Positions 28,453-39,346 of a DNA stretch of 64,000 nt are shown here, piece by piece. The notes below the pieces were generated by a model that worked only from the letters and a program-made list of their open reading frames with translations, was not told the origin of the DNA and did not search any database. A program made the translations under genes and the position numbers. The DNA comes from Mesorhizobium sp. B1-1-8 (lineage in GTDB: Bacteria; Pseudomonadota; Alphaproteobacteria; Rhizobiales; Rhizobiaceae): the NCBI RefSeq assembly GCF_006442795.2, contig NZ_CP083956.1, forward strand, positions 868,001 to 932,000. Reading direction: 5' to 3'. Positions within the stretch are counted from its first letter, which is position 1, and each line of letters starts with the position of its first letter.

Positions 28453-28659
28453 ATGCCGTTCGTCAACATTCGCATCGTCAAGGAAGTGATCGCCGCCGAT
28501 CCGGCAGGCAAGAAGGCCGACATCGCAAGGAAAGTGACCTCGGCAATCATGGAAGCCACCGGGCTCGGCAATGACGATGTCTGGGTGGTCTTCGAAGAGG
28601 TCAACGCCCGCGACTGGTATGTGGGTCAGACGGATGTCGAGACGAGGAGGAAGGGGTAG
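28453..28659 (+). CDS. 4-oxalocrotonate tautomerase-like protein
   Basis: This 68-residue tautomerase-superfamily protein begins MPFVNIRIVKEVI, so after Met removal the catalytic Pro1 is exposed. Other features are GKKADIARKVTSAIMEATG and VWVVFEEVNARDWYVGQ (the Arg/Trp region). A GAAGGAGG Shine-Dalgarno precedes the ATG. The natural substrate is unknown. The roughly 400 bases after it (28660-29059) hold no gene that I can support. Confidence 0.88.
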   Translation: MPFVNIRIVKEVIAADPAGKKADIARKVTSAIMEATGLGNDDVWVVFEEVNARDWYVGQTDVETRRKG

Positions 28660-29059
28660 GACGCCGGCGGTGTACGGGAGCACCGTTCCATTCATCATCC
28701 CATTCGCCACCCACCATTTGACCATTCACTTTTCGGTTCCCGCCCTCCAACGGTGAGCTCGCCGCTGACAGTCTCGACATCCGTTGCGGCCGGAAACGGA
28801 AGCGCATTGCTCGCGGCCATCTCTCCCCCAAACAGGTCTTCGCCCACTTTCCTCCACCACCGCCAAAGCGGCCGCAGGAAAGCGGTTCCCGGCAAAACCT
28901 GTTTCCCCCTCCAACCCACCGCTCGCCGTTCCGGGAAGCAGGACGGGGGCCTGCTTCGCCGTCCATTAAGTGAGCAAGGCGAGGTGTGTGGGGCGGAGAT
29001 GGTCCGCTGGGTTATATTTTGGAATTGCATCGACTGACCCATTGGAGTAGTAGCTGACC

Positions 29060-29416
29060 ATGGTGAAAGCGGTTCCCGTCAGCGTCGTGGAGACACCGGA
29101 ATTCCTGTCAGCGACCCGCAAGCTTATGAGCGATGACGAGCGCGCGTTGCTGGTGGACTATCTGGCCCACAATCCGACGGCAGGCGACCTCGTTCAGGGG
29201 ACGGGCGGCATCCGCAAGGTTCGGTGGACTCTGGACGGGCGAGGCAAGCGCGGCGGCGCGCGGGTGATCTACTTCTACCACGATGCCGACATGCCGCTCT
29301 TTGCGCTCACCGCCTACGCCAAGAACGAGCGGGCCGATTTGAGCCGGCAGGACAAGAACGACTTCCGCCAGATGACCACGATGCTGGTGGACGCATTCAA
29401 GAGGAGAAAATCATGA
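29060..29416 (+). CDS. RelE/HigB-like toxin of a type II toxin-antitoxin pair
   Basis: This 118-residue protein has the RelE-superfamily pattern of HigB2-like toxins: VVETPEFLSATRKLMSDDERALLVDYLAHNPTAGDLVQGTGGIRKVRW, then GKRGGARVIYFYHDADMPLFALTAYAKNERADLS. The GG-x-RK-x-RW and G-x-R-x-IY-F motifs are typical ribosome-dependent mRNA interferase elements. The stop overlaps the ATG of the antitoxin (ATGA). The toxin-first order fits HigBA. Confidence 0.88.
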   Translation: MVKAVPVSVVETPEFLSATRKLMSDDERALLVDYLAHNPTAGDLVQGTGGIRKVRWTLDGRGKRGGARVIYFYHDADMPLFALTAYAKNERADLSRQDKNDFRQMTTMLVDAFKRRKS

Positions 29417-29709
29417 GCAAGGTTGCCGACAGCATTCGACGCGGCCTGAACGAAGCTCTGGCCTATACCGATGGCAAGGCCGACGCGAACGCCTATCGCG
29501 TTCATGTGCCCGAACGTATCGACGTGAAGGCGATCCGTACGAAGCTCGACATGACGCAGGAAGAGTTCGCGGGCCGGTTCGGGTTCAGCGTCAATACGCT
29601 GCGCCATTGGGAACAGGGTTCGCGCCAGCCGGAAGGGCCGACTCGCGCCTATCTTCTGGTCATCGACCGAGCCCCGAAGGCCGTTCAGAAGGCTTTGCAG
29701 GCGGCTTGA
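29413..29709 (+). CDS. HigA-like XRE-family antitoxin
   Basis: This 98-residue protein has a C-terminal helix-turn-helix: IRTKLDMTQEEFAGRFGFSVNTLRHWEQGSRQPEGPTRAYLLVI. The first 35 residues probably wrap the toxin. It is expected to neutralise the upstream HigB-like protein and repress the pair's promoter, located in the 400-base gap before 29060. The 4-base ATGA overlap indicates translational coupling. Confidence 0.88.
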   Translation: MSKVADSIRRGLNEALAYTDGKADANAYRVHVPERIDVKAIRTKLDMTQEEFAGRFGFSVNTLRHWEQGSRQPEGPTRAYLLVIDRAPKAVQKALQAA

Positions 29710-29793
29710 CCCGGGCGGTCACTATCAACAACCAACCCGTGCTACGTCACGGGTCTGCGCGCGTCGCTTCGTCGCCGTAGGGCGACGTTATGT

Positions 29794-30324
29794 TTACGCC
29801 CGGATGAAATCGGCAAAAGCCTGCACCGCCTCGCGCATCGCCCGTCGGTTCGCCTGCTCCGCCAATATCAACTCCACTTCCGGCGGCTTCTTGCCGAGCA
29901 GGGCAATCTCGAGCGGCGCCTCCTCATGCATCGCAAATGACATGGTGCGCATGACCTCGGCGAGTGCCGCGCGGGCGTAGAGCGAGCGCGGCGAGGCATG
30001 CACCAGCATGGCCGGCCTGCCGACGGCGGCGTCGCGCGAGACCAGCCAGTCGAGCGCGTTCTTCATGCCGCCGGGCACGCCATGGGCATATTCGGGACAG
30101 GATACGATGACGCCGTGGCTCCGAGTGACCGCTTCGATCAGCCGAGCGGCCTCCGCAGGCGTCCGTTCACCCTCGTCGTCCGGGTTGAAGATCGGCAGCC
30201 GGCCGAGCCCGTCAAAGACGGTCAACCGGCAACCGGGAGGCGCATTCGCGGCAAGAGCCGCGAGGAGAGCCGAATTGGTCGAGGCGGCGCGCAGGCTGCC
30301 GGAGATGGCGAGGATTTCGAACAA
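29794..30324 (-). CDS. NAD(P)H-dependent FMN reductase (NADPH quinone/azo reductase-like)
   Basis: This 176-residue flavodoxin-fold protein has the FMN phosphate loop ISGSLRAASTNSALL (residues 6-20), then IVSCPEYAHGVPGGMKNALDWLVS, the usual FMN/isoalloxazine loop, and RPAMLVHASPRSLYA. It reduces flavins, quinones or metal oxyanions using NAD(P)H. The upstream gap contains the start of ispZ on the same strand. Confidence 0.88.
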   Translation of the reverse strand: MFEILAISGSLRAASTNSALLAALAANAPPGCRLTVFDGLGRLPIFNPDDEGERTPAEAARLIEAVTRSHGVIVSCPEYAHGVPGGMKNALDWLVSRDAAVGRPAMLVHASPRSLYARAALAEVMRTMSFAMHEEAPLEIALLGKKPPEVELILAEQANRRAMREAVQAFADFIRA

Positions 30325-30408
30325 GGAGTAGACCGGACGGAACGGGTGAGTCGTTCCGAGATGCTACCACAGGGTCGGACCGCACACGCCGACAGCAGGC
30401 GAGGTTTC

Positions 30409-31068
30409 CTACTTGCCGGCCTTCTCTTCCTTCACGGTCTTGTCCTCCAGCGAATGACGCATGATCAGCGGCATCTGGCTGAAAGTGAACAGCAGCGTGA
30501 TGGGGATCGTGCCCCAGACCTTGAAATAAACCCAGGTTTCCTCGGAAAAATTGCGCCATACCACCTCGTTGAGAACGGCGAGAAACAGGAAGAACAACCC
30601 CCACCGGAAGCTCAGCTTGCGCCAGCCTTCGGCATCGAGTTGGAAGGCGGTGTCGAATACATAGCCGAGCAGCGACCGGCCGAAGGCGAGCCCGCCAAGC
30701 AGGGCGACGCCGAACAGCGAATTGATGATGGTCGGTTTCATGAAGGCGAAGGTCTTGTCCTGCAGATAGAGCGCCAGCGCGCCAAATCCGAACACGACGA
30801 TTCCGGAAACCAGCGGCATCAGCGGCAGGCTGCGCATCAGCAGCCAGGAGACGCTGAGCGACAATGCGGTCGCCACCATGAAGAAGGCGGTGGCGATCAG
30901 GATCGGGTCACCGAGATGGGTCAGTACCGGAAATTTCTGGGCCAGCCATTCGCCGCGGATGTTGACGAAGAAGAACACCAGGCCCGGCCCCAGTTCGAGC
31001 AGGAATTTCAGGCCGGGGTTGATCGGCTTGCGGCGTGGATCGGACGGGTCCCGTTCGAGGATGTTCAT
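30409..31068 (-). CDS. ispZ: Inner-membrane-spanning protein IspZ/YciB (septation protein A)
   Basis: This 219-residue protein has five to six membrane segments. Family markers are [22 protein letters not shown] near the N-terminus, [28 protein letters not shown] and [53 protein letters not shown]. YciB works in envelope synthesis and septation. The start MNILERDP is preferred, with an AGGA upstream. It follows ftsY on the same strand by 62 bases. Confidence 0.92.
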   Translation of the reverse strand: MNILERDPSDPRRKPINPGLKFLLELGPGLVFFFVNIRGEWLAQKFPVLTHLGDPILIATAFFMVATALSLSVSWLLMRSLPLMPLVSGIVVFGFGALALYLQDKTFAFMKPTIINSLFGVALLGGLAFGRSLLGYVFDTAFQLDAEGWRKLSFRWGLFFLFLAVLNEVVWRNFSEETWVYFKVWGTIPITLLFTFSQMPLIMRHSLEDKTVKEEKAGK

Positions 31069-31130
31069 AAAGGTCCTTCTTGCGCATGATCTGGCCAAAA
31101 AGCAGGCCGTTTCAAGAGATCGTGCTTTAT

Positions 31131-32732
31131 TCAAGCCACGCCGGCGATCGCCCTGGCGAATTCGCTGGCGGAAAACGGTTCGAGGTCGTCGACCTGCTCG
31201 CCGACGCCGATGAAATAGACCGGCAATCTGTGCTTGGCCGCGATCGCCACCAAAATACCGCCGCGCGCCGTGCCGTCCAGCTTGGTCATCACCAGGCCGT
31301 TGACGCCGGCGACATTGCGGAAAATCTCGACCTGGTTCAGCGCATTCTGGCCGGTGGTGGCGTCGACCGTCTGCAGCACGGTGTGCGGCGCTTCCGGGTC
31401 GAGCTTGCCCAACACGCGCACTATCTTTTCCAGCTCCGCCATCAGCTCGGTCTTATTCTGCAGCCGCCCGGCAGTGTCGATGATCAGCACGTCGGAACCG
31501 GCTTCCTTTGCCCGTTCGAAGGCGTCGTAGGCGAGGCCGGCGGCATCGGCGCCGAGTTTCGAGGCGATGACCGGCGACTTCGTGCGCTCGCCCCAGATTT
31601 TCAGCTGCTCGATCGCCGCGGCGCGGAACGTGTCGCCGGCGGCGAGCATCACCTTGAGGCCGCCATCGGTCAGCTTGGCCGCCAGCTTGCCGATGGTGGT
31701 GGTCTTGCCGGTGCCGTTGACGCCGACGACCAGGATGACATGCGGCTTGTGGCTGAGGTCCAGCTCCAGCGACTGGGCCACGGGGGTCAGCACCTTCTCC
31801 ACCTCGGCCGCCATGATGGCGCGGACCTCCGTGTCGGAGACATCCTTGCCGTAGCGGCTGGACGCCAGCGCATCGGTGACGCGCAAGGCCGTCTCCAGGC
31901 CGAGATCGGCGCGGATCAGCACGTCCTCCAGGTCCTGCAGCGTGTCTTCGTCCAGCTTGCGCCGGGTGAAGACGCCGGCGATGTTGCCGGTGAGTTCGCG
32001 CGAGGACCGGGCGAGCCCGTCGCGCATGCGCTGGAACCACGAGCGGCGAAGGACTGGCTCCGGCGCCTTTTGCGGCTCGGCCTTCTGCTCGACTTTCTTG
32101 GCGACGGTCACCTTGCCGACGGATGGCGTCGGCTTTGGTTCAGGGGGCGGTTGCGGCGTGGGCACGGCCTCAGGCTCGGGCGCGATCTCAGCGCGTATCG
32201 GCTGCGGTTCGATCGGCGCTGGCTGGCGAATGGGCGGCGAAACTTCGGCCGGGGGAATTTCGGGTGCGGGCGGCTCAGCCGGGAGCTCGGAAGGCGTCGG
32301 CACCTCGACGGGCGCGGGTTGCGGCTGCCTCTCGGGCCGCGACGGCACGATCACCGGCTCGGAAGGCACAGGTAGCGGCACTTCTTGCGGCTGCGGTTCT
32401 GGCGTGGGCTCCGGAACGGCGGGCGGCACCGGAATCTCTTCCGGCACCGGCGGCTCGGGGGTCTCCGGCGCGGGTTTCGGCTCTTCTTCCGGCTCGGGCT
32501 GCGGCAGCGGCTCCGGTTCGGACGGAACGGCCGGCTCCGGCGTCGGCGGGATGGTCGGCGCGGGCTCCGGCTTTGGTTCCTCGGGCACCGGCTGAGGCGC
32601 TGCCTCGGCTGCCGGCTTCAGCGCCTCCAGCGCGTCCCATTTGATCGGCGGCAGCGGAGCCGTTTCGTCGACGCGCTCCTCGACGACTTCCTTCTTGCCG
32701 AACGAAAATATCTTCTTGAAAAAACCAGCCAT
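31131..32732 (-). CDS. ftsY: Signal recognition particle receptor FtsY
   Basis: This 533-residue SRP receptor GTPase docks ribosome-nascent chains at the membrane. The N-terminal [14 protein letters not shown] is a basic amphipathic membrane anchor. Residues of about 35-225 form a long Pro/Glu-rich acidic linker. The NG domain follows: [14 protein letters not shown] (N), G1 [27 protein letters not shown] motif ([10 protein letters not shown]), [15 protein letters not shown] and the C-terminal [18 protein letters not shown]. The start is set at the anchor Met. It forms a likely unit with mtaB and dapF upstream. Confidence 0.96.
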   Translation of the reverse strand: MAGFFKKIFSFGKKEVVEERVDETAPLPPIKWDALEALKPAAEAAPQPVPEEPKPEPAPTIPPTPEPAVPSEPEPLPQPEPEEEPKPAPETPEPPVPEEIPVPPAVPEPTPEPQPQEVPLPVPSEPVIVPSRPERQPQPAPVEVPTPSELPAEPPAPEIPPAEVSPPIRQPAPIEPQPIRAEIAPEPEAVPTPQPPPEPKPTPSVGKVTVAKKVEQKAEPQKAPEPVLRRSWFQRMRDGLARSSRELTGNIAGVFTRRKLDEDTLQDLEDVLIRADLGLETALRVTDALASSRYGKDVSDTEVRAIMAAEVEKVLTPVAQSLELDLSHKPHVILVVGVNGTGKTTTIGKLAAKLTDGGLKVMLAAGDTFRAAAIEQLKIWGERTKSPVIASKLGADAAGLAYDAFERAKEAGSDVLIIDTAGRLQNKTELMAELEKIVRVLGKLDPEAPHTVLQTVDATTGQNALNQVEIFRNVAGVNGLVMTKLDGTARGGILVAIAAKHRLPVYFIGVGEQVDDLEPFSASEFARAIAGVA

Positions 32733-32745
32733 GCGTCTCGCAGTC

Positions 32746-34050
32746 TCAGGCGGCTTGCGCGGCAAGCGGCGCCGCGTTCAGTCGGGCGCCGTCGTGACCA
32801 GTGATCATGGCATCGACGATCTCCCCGGGTGCGCCCCTGTCGATCGCGGCGAGCGTGAACCCTTCGGTGCGGCCTATCCCGTCGCGCTCGACCAGGATCG
32901 ATTGCCTCGTGCCGGAGAGCGACGACAGATGGCGACGATAGGCGGCCTCGCCTGCGGCACGCAGTCTGGCTGCGCGTTGCTTCACCACCTCGCGACGGAC
33001 CTGCGGCATGCGCGCGGCGGGCGTGCCTTCGCGGGGCGAGAACGGGAAGACATGCAGATGCGTCAGGCCGCATTCCTCGACGATTTTCTCCGAATTCTTA
33101 AACATCGCCTCGGTCTCGGTCGGGAAGCCGGCGATGATGTCGGCGCCGAAGACGATTGCAGGGCGCAGCTTGCGCACGTCCTCGCAGAAGCGAATCGACT
33201 GGTCGCGCAAATGCCTGCGCTTCATACGCTTGAGGATCATGTCGTCGCCGGACTGCAGCGACAGATGCAGGTGCGGCATCAGCCTGGGCTCGGTGGCGAT
33301 CGCCTCGAGCAAGTCGTCGTCGGCCTCGATGGAATCGATGGAGGACAGCCGCAGGCGCTTCACGTCCGGCACCTGACGCAGGATTGTCTTCACCAGCTTG
33401 CCGAGCTTCGGGCTGCCCGGCAGATCGGCGCCGAAACTCGTCATGTCGACGCCGGTCAGCACGATCTCGGCATAGCCGTTGCCGGCCAGCCGCTTGACCT
33501 GCTCGACCACGGCGCCCATCGGCACCGAGCGCGAATTGCCGCGGCCATAGGGGATGATGCAGAAGGTGCAGCGATGGTCGCAGCCGTTCTGCACCTGGAC
33601 GAAGGCGCGCGCCCGCCCTTCGATGGCGTCGACCATATGACTTGCTGTCTCACGCACCGAGAAAATGTCATTGACGCGCGCCTTCTCGGTGTCGTTGACG
33701 CCGAAGTCCGGCAGCGCGCGATAGGAGTTCGCCTTGAGCTTCTCCTCATTGCCGAGGACGAGATCGACCTCGTCCATGGCGGCGAAATTCTGCGGCTCGG
33801 TCTGCGCGGCACAGCCGGTGACGATGATGCGCGCTTCAGGATTCTCGCGGCGCGCCTTGCGGATCGCCTGCCTGGCCTGGCGCACCGCTTCGGCGGTGAC
33901 GGCACAGGTGTTGAAGATGACGGCGCCGCCCTTAAGCGCGCCGAGGCCGGCGCTTTCGGCTTCGCGGCGCATTACTTCCGATTCATAGGTGTTCAGCCGG
34001 CAGCCGAAGGTGACGACGTCGATGCCCCTGGAGTTGGCCGGCGCGGACAT
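32746..34050 (-). CDS. mtaB: tRNA (N6-threonylcarbamoyladenosine-37-C2) methylthiotransferase MtaB
   Basis: This 434-residue radical-SAM enzyme adds methylthio to t6A37. The N-terminal cluster Cys are in TFGCRLNTYES (Cys17), FNTCAVT (Cys49) and VTGCAAQ (Cys80). The radical-SAM motif CDHRCTFC is at Cys157, Cys161 and Cys164. The CRLN string distinguishes MtaB from MiaB. Its ATG overlaps the dapF stop by one base (TGATG). The ftsY anchor Met lies 13 bases after its stop. Confidence 0.94.
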   Translation of the reverse strand: MSAPANSRGIDVVTFGCRLNTYESEVMRREAESAGLGALKGGAVIFNTCAVTAEAVRQARQAIRKARRENPEARIIVTGCAAQTEPQNFAAMDEVDLVLGNEEKLKANSYRALPDFGVNDTEKARVNDIFSVRETASHMVDAIEGRARAFVQVQNGCDHRCTFCIIPYGRGNSRSVPMGAVVEQVKRLAGNGYAEIVLTGVDMTSFGADLPGSPKLGKLVKTILRQVPDVKRLRLSSIDSIEADDDLLEAIATEPRLMPHLHLSLQSGDDMILKRMKRRHLRDQSIRFCEDVRKLRPAIVFGADIIAGFPTETEAMFKNSEKIVEECGLTHLHVFPFSPREGTPAARMPQVRREVVKQRAARLRAAGEAAYRRHLSSLSGTRQSILVERDGIGRTEGFTLAAIDRGAPGEIVDAMITGHDGARLNAAPLAAQAA

Positions 34051-34934
34051 CAGGCGGCGCTTTCGGTGTCGCGGGCCCAGGCACCGGTCGAGGGGTCGAA
34101 ACTGCCGGAAAATTCCCATTCGGCAGCACCGGTGAGGATGACATGGTCGTCGTCGCGCCATTCGACATGCAGCGAACCGCCGCCGGGCGTCATCAGCGAC
34201 ACGCTGCGGCCGGTGCGCCTGGTGCGGGCGGCGGCAACGACGGCGGCGCAAGCGGCCGAGCCGCAGGCCTTGGTAAGGCCGGCGCCGCGCTCCCAGGTGC
34301 GGATGACCATGCTGTCGGGTGAGGTAACCTGGGCAAGCGTGATGTTGGCGCGCTCGGGGAAGATCGGATGGTTTTCAAGCAGCGGGCCGAAGCGGTCGAG
34401 CTCATAGGACCAGACATCGCGGTCGACCCAGAAGATGGCGTGCGGGTTGCCCATCGAGACGACCGAGGGCGAATGCAGCGCCGGCGCATCTATCGGGCCG
34501 ATCTGCAATTCGATCATGCGGGTGTCGCGGAACTCTTCGGCAAGCGGTATCTCCTGCCAGCCGAAGCGCGGCTTGCCCATGTCGACCGAGATCGTGCCGT
34601 CGGCATGTTCCCTGGCGTTGAGGATGCCGGCCCGGGTCTCGAAGGTGAAGGTCTTCTGCCCGGTCTCGGCGGCGAGCGCCTGGACGACGCAGCGCATGCC
34701 GTTGCCGCAGGCCTGCGCGCCCGATCCGTCGGAATTCAGGATATCGACATAATAGGCGGTGCCTGGCGTTCTTGCGTCATGGATCGCCATGATCTGGTCG
34801 AACTTCGTCGCGGCGTCGGCATTGAGCGCGATCGCCGCCGCCGGCGTGACCCGGTCGGCACGACCGCGCATATCGGCAACGATGATCTCATTGCCGATAC
34901 CGTTCATCTTGGCGAAGGGGGCCGTGCCTGCCAT
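34050..34934 (-). CDS. dapF: Diaminopimelate epimerase
   Basis: This 294-residue cytosolic enzyme converts LL- to meso-diaminopimelate for lysine and peptidoglycan. Both catalytic Cys blocks are present: [11 protein letters not shown] (Cys76) and [13 protein letters not shown]. The N-terminus [15 protein letters not shown] is typical, as is MGNPHAIFW. It is the first gene of a compact dapF-mtaB-ftsY-ispZ block on the minus strand. Confidence 0.96.
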   Translation of the reverse strand: MAGTAPFAKMNGIGNEIIVADMRGRADRVTPAAAIALNADAATKFDQIMAIHDARTPGTAYYVDILNSDGSGAQACGNGMRCVVQALAAETGQKTFTFETRAGILNAREHADGTISVDMGKPRFGWQEIPLAEEFRDTRMIELQIGPIDAPALHSPSVVSMGNPHAIFWVDRDVWSYELDRFGPLLENHPIFPERANITLAQVTSPDSMVIRTWERGAGLTKACGSAACAAVVAAARTRRTGRSVSLMTPGGGSLHVEWRDDDHVILTGAAEWEFSGSFDPSTGAWARDTESAA

Positions 34935-35073
34935 CTAACCCGGTCAATCCATATCTGTTTGGCGCTATATGGCGGAAACGGGCGGGAATTACCAGTGCGG
35001 CCGCCTCACGGCGAAGGCGCCGGACCTGGCCACGGCGATGACGCCGGACCTAGCCACGGCGAAGACGCCGAGC

Positions 35074-35235
35074 TTAGGTTACCGCGAAGACGCCGAGCAC
35101 GAGCAGCAGGAACAGGATCAGCACGATACCGATGAGGATGCGCGCGCCCATGGCGGCGGCGCCGGCCAGAACCGGCATGCCGAGCAGGCTCGCAGCGGCG
35201 GCGATAATGAGAAGGATGATGATCCATCTGATCAT
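35074..35235 (-). CDS. DUF1328-type small membrane protein
   Basis: This 53-residue hydrophobic protein reads MIRWIIILLIIAAAASLLGMPVLAG and ends ILIGIVLILFLLLVLGVFAVT. Two membrane helices with a short Ala/Gly turn match the UPF0391/DUF1328 family. The start at 35235 is chosen because the family begins with this sequence and a GGAGC site precedes it. The function is unknown. Around 35010-35075, a tandem GACGCCG-containing repeat (CGGACCTGGCCACGGCGATGACGC-like, about 21 bases) precedes the stop. Confidence 0.82.
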   Translation of the reverse strand: MIRWIIILLIIAAAASLLGMPVLAGAAAMGARILIGIVLILFLLLVLGVFAVT

Positions 35236-35428
35236 GGAAAGCTCCCAGCGGAATTGCGCTGCGAGTTCAACGCGTTTTGTCGGCTTGGGTTCCTTGGAAG
35301 CCGCCGGCGTGCCCGACCCTCCGCTGCGCGCGATGCAAAAACGGCGCACTGGTGCAAGCATTTGCCAGCGGAATGCCAAGGTCATCGTGCCGCTTCGTTC
35401 TAGGATCGGGTGCGGAAGAGGTAACAGC

Positions 35429-35866
35429 ATGGCAATGAAACGGACCAGGACCCCATGGATGAAGGCCGAGGATTTCGGCCGCTCGCTGCCGCACGGGCTG
35501 GGCGTCAACCTTCTGGTGACCGACATGGCGGCGATGGAAGGCTTCTGCCGCGATGTGCTCGGCGCGCGCATCACCTATGCTGATGAGGATTTCGCGGCGA
35601 TCGAGCTTCTGGGCTCGGTGTTCATGCTGCATGCGGACCATTCCTATCTCGACAATCCGATGACCGGCGTCATCACCGGCGCCGAGACCCGCGGTGCCGG
35701 CATCGAGCTGCGCCTCTATGGCGCCGATCCGGATCAAGTCGAGAAAAAGGCAGCCGCATCCGGCTACATCGTGCTTGCCGGCACGATCGACAAGCCGCAC
35801 GGCCTGCGTGAATGCTACATCGTCGGTCCGGATGGCTACGTGTTCGTGCCGAGCGCGCGGATATAA
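35429..35866 (+). CDS. VOC (glyoxalase/bleomycin resistance-like) family protein
   Basis: This 145-residue single-domain VOC protein contains LGVNLLVTDMAAMEGFCRDVLGARITYADEDFAAIELLGSVFMLHADHSY in the first half and GIELRLYGADPDQVEKKAAASGYIVLAGTIDKPHGLRECYIVGPDGYVFVPS in the second. The beta-alpha-beta-beta-beta repeats and the His and Glu positions of metal binding are roughly kept. The reaction is not predictable. Start at 35429, with AGAGG upstream. Confidence 0.82.
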   Translation: MAMKRTRTPWMKAEDFGRSLPHGLGVNLLVTDMAAMEGFCRDVLGARITYADEDFAAIELLGSVFMLHADHSYLDNPMTGVITGAETRGAGIELRLYGADPDQVEKKAAASGYIVLAGTIDKPHGLRECYIVGPDGYVFVPSARI

Positions 35867-36057
35867 TGTCGATGTTTCAAGTCTTTAGGCAGCATATTGG
35901 TGCCGTTCAGGTGCCGCCCTTCGCTGCGATAAATTTGCAACAGCGGCTCCGAAAACCCTATTTTAACCATATCGGGTTGAAATTCTGCCACCTTCTCCAT
36001 CTTGGTGAGGGAGATTGCGCGGACGGCACCCCCGGGCCGGCTCCGACGGAGGTTGGA

Positions 36058-36597
36058 ATGATTTTTTCACGGACTGGTCTTGTGGCCGTATCGCTGGCCG
36101 CGCTCGTTGCGAGCGGCTGTTCAACCTCGCGGTTCTCGTCGATGGACGACCAGCAGCCGGCGCCGCTCACGCCGGCGCCCTCCGGCTCGGTGACGCAAAA
36201 CCAGCTGCCGCCGCCCACCGCCCCCGGCACCACCGACCCGTCGCAATTTCCGACCGCGCCGAAGAACACGCAGGTTGCCTCGCTGCCGCCGAACGGCTCG
36301 GCGCCCGCCGGTGCCGCGGACCTGACCGCGGCCAGCGTCGCCGGCGTGTGGAACGCCAGCGTTTCCGGCCAGGGTTGCAAGGTGGCGACGCCGCAGACCA
36401 AATTCGGCGCCGGCTATCGCGCCGGTCCGCTGCACTGCCCGGCCCCGCTCGACGGCATCAAATCGTGGAACGTCGCCGGCAAGCAGCTGACGCTCTATGA
36501 CGAGAATGGCGGCACGCTGGCCAGGCTCTACTCCTCGGGCGGCGAAAAGTTCGATGGCCAGACTTCCACCGGCCTGCCGATCTCGCTTACAAGGTAG
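36058..36597 (+). CDS. Lipoprotein with AprI/Inh protease-inhibitor domain (Omp19-like)
   Basis: This 179-residue protein has a lipoprotein signal peptide with lipobox (AALVASGC, Cys20 as the lipidated residue). A long Pro/Ala/Ser-rich linker follows to about residue 90. The last about 85 residues hold the Inh domain: VAGVWNASVSGQGCKVATPQTKFGAGYRAGPLHCP (paired Cys) and WNVAGKQLTLYDENGGTLARLYSSGGEKFDGQTSTGLPISLTR. Brucella Omp19 inhibits proteases and has this design. An outer-membrane location is inferred. Confidence 0.87.
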   Translation: MIFSRTGLVAVSLAALVASGCSTSRFSSMDDQQPAPLTPAPSGSVTQNQLPPPTAPGTTDPSQFPTAPKNTQVASLPPNGSAPAGAADLTAASVAGVWNASVSGQGCKVATPQTKFGAGYRAGPLHCPAPLDGIKSWNVAGKQLTLYDENGGTLARLYSSGGEKFDGQTSTGLPISLTR

Positions 36598-36656
36598 AGC
36601 GAAACCGCCCTTTTCTACGCAATTGCGGCGGGAAAACCGCTGGAACGACGTGACCG

Positions 36657-37862
36657 ATGCATCTGCGTGACGGCCTCCAGACCCATGCGACCGTCAGGCA
36701 ACGCTACGACCATCTGGTCGAGACCGGCGCGGTCGAGCGCGACCCGGCGCAGGAGCGTGTCGTCGCCGCGCTGGACAGGCTGACCGACGAGATCTCCGCA
36801 AAAAGGCTGGCGCACAAATCGAGCGCGCTGGGCTGGCTGTTCGCGCGCAGCAGGCAGCCGCGCGAGACGGTCAGGGGCCTTTACATCCATGGCGGCGTCG
36901 GCCGCGGCAAGACCATGCTGATGGACATTTTTTTCGAATTGCTGCCGGCCAGGCGCAAGCGCCGCGTTCATTTCAACGATTTCATGGCCGATGTGCAGGA
37001 TCGCATCCAGAAGCACCGGGCAGCGCGCAAGAACGGCGATGTCAGGGAAGACGATCCGATCCCGCCGGTGGCGCGCGCACTTGCCGACGAGGCTTGGGTG
37101 CTGTGCTTCGACGAGTTCTCGGTCACCGATATCGCCGACGCGATGATCCTGTCGCGGCTGTTTTCGGCGCTGTTCGCCAATGGCGTGGTGCTGGTTGCCA
37201 CCTCCAATGTCGCGCCTGAAAACCTTTATCGCGACGGGCTGAACCGCCAGCTGTTCGTGCCTTTCATCAGACTGCTGGAGCGCAATGCCGAGGTGCTGAC
37301 GCTGGATGCCGAAAAGGATTACCGGCAGGAAAAGCTCAATCGCCTGCCGGTCTATGTCATGCCGGCCGACGAGGCGGCCGACCGCGCGCTCGACGAGGCC
37401 TGGAAGGAAATGACGCGCGGCAAGCCGACGGCACAGGTGACGCTGACGCTGAAAGGCCGCCAGCTCATCGTGCCGCGCGCCGCCGGCGATGCTGCGCGCT
37501 TTTCCTTTGCCGACCTGTGCGAAAAGCCGCTCGGCGCGCGCGACTTCCTGGCGATCGCCGGCCGCTTCTCGACCGTCTTCATCGACCATGTGCCGGTGCT
37601 GGGCGAAGGCAAGCGCAACGAGGCCAAGCGCTTCATCCTGTTGATCGACACGCTGTACGATCACCACGTGCGGCTGGTGATGAGCGCCGAGGCGCCACCG
37701 GAAGGGCTCTACACCGCCAGGCGCGGCAACGAGGCGTTCGAATTCGAGCGTACCGCCTCGCGGCTGATCGAGATGCAAAGCCGCGACTGGCTGGAAGACT
37801 GGGCGGAACGGCAGGAGGCTGAGCCGGCCGAAGCGAAGCAGGCGCAGGCCCAGGGAATATAG
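36657..37862 (+). CDS. zapE: Cell division protein ZapE (AFG1-like ATPase)
   Basis: This 401-residue AAA-type ATPase has Walker A HGGVGRGKTMLMD (79-86) and Walker B VLCFDEFSVTDIADAMIL. LFANGVVLVATSNVAPENLYRDGLNRQLFVPFI is the AFG1 sensor region. In E. coli ZapE acts at late constriction; in mitochondria AFG1/Lace1 acts in protein quality control. In many alphaproteobacteria it precedes mdh, as here. Confidence 0.93.
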   Translation: MHLRDGLQTHATVRQRYDHLVETGAVERDPAQERVVAALDRLTDEISAKRLAHKSSALGWLFARSRQPRETVRGLYIHGGVGRGKTMLMDIFFELLPARRKRRVHFNDFMADVQDRIQKHRAARKNGDVREDDPIPPVARALADEAWVLCFDEFSVTDIADAMILSRLFSALFANGVVLVATSNVAPENLYRDGLNRQLFVPFIRLLERNAEVLTLDAEKDYRQEKLNRLPVYVMPADEAADRALDEAWKEMTRGKPTAQVTLTLKGRQLIVPRAAGDAARFSFADLCEKPLGARDFLAIAGRFSTVFIDHVPVLGEGKRNEAKRFILLIDTLYDHHVRLVMSAEAPPEGLYTARRGNEAFEFERTASRLIEMQSRDWLEDWAERQEAEPAEAKQAQAQGI

Positions 37863-37913
37863 TTCGTTACTCTTCCGCATCGTTTGAGATTGGCGAAACC
37901 CGGCGCGACGGCC

Positions 37914-38076
37914 AATCTCCCTCCCTGAGGGGGAGATGGCCGGCAGGCCAGAGGGGGTCGTCTCACATAAGGCGCCAACGCCCCCTGCGCGTCGCCAAAG
38001 AAGAGGTCGGTGCTCCACGCGCGGCGACCCCCCTCTGTCGCCTTCGGCGACATCTCCCCCTCAAGGGGGAGATTTG
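37914..38076. repeat. Palindromic intergenic repeat, family A
   Basis: The left arm (AATCTCCCTCCCTGAGGGGGAGATGGCCGGCAGGCCAGAGGGGGTC) and right arm (GCGACCCCCCTCTGTCGCCTTCGGCGACATCTCCCCCTCAAGGGGGAGAT) are inverted, with a roughly 60-base centre. It lies between zapE and the mdh promoter. Confidence 0.8.
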
Positions 38077-38166
38077 GAGCCAGCATCACAACGGCGTCAT
38101 CACCGGGATATAGCCTTCCGGTTTCCACGTTGATGCGATAAATTCTCCCAAGTCGGCTTACAAATT

Positions 38167-38196
38167 TTGACGTTTACGTAATCCAAAATCTATCTA
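38167..38196 (+). promoter_or_regulatory. Sigma70-type promoter of mdh
   Basis: TTGACG (38167-38172) and TATCTA (38191-38196), with an 18-base spacer, lie in an AT-rich stretch about 150 bases ahead of mdh. The resulting leader of about 140 bases contains GCACCGGAGCTATGGGTGCGG, which can form a small stem. Confidence 0.55.
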
Positions 38197-38220
38197 ACCG
38201 ATTGAAAATACTGGGGTTGA

Positions 38221-39315
<1,095 letters not shown>

Positions 39316-39346
39316 ACCGCCCAACATCGTTCCGGAGACCAAGCGC

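Noticed and set aside
28660..29059. Short frames in the gap before the toxin gene (for example 28753-29037)
   Set aside because: Codon use does not resemble the neighbours, no ribosome sites, and no family similarity. Only the toxin-antitoxin promoter is expected here.
35010..35075. Coding repeat ahead of the DUF1328 gene (CGGACCTGGCCACGGCGATGACGC-like)
   Set aside because: A local duplication of about 21 bases in non-coding DNA after the DUF1328 stop; too short to assign a function.
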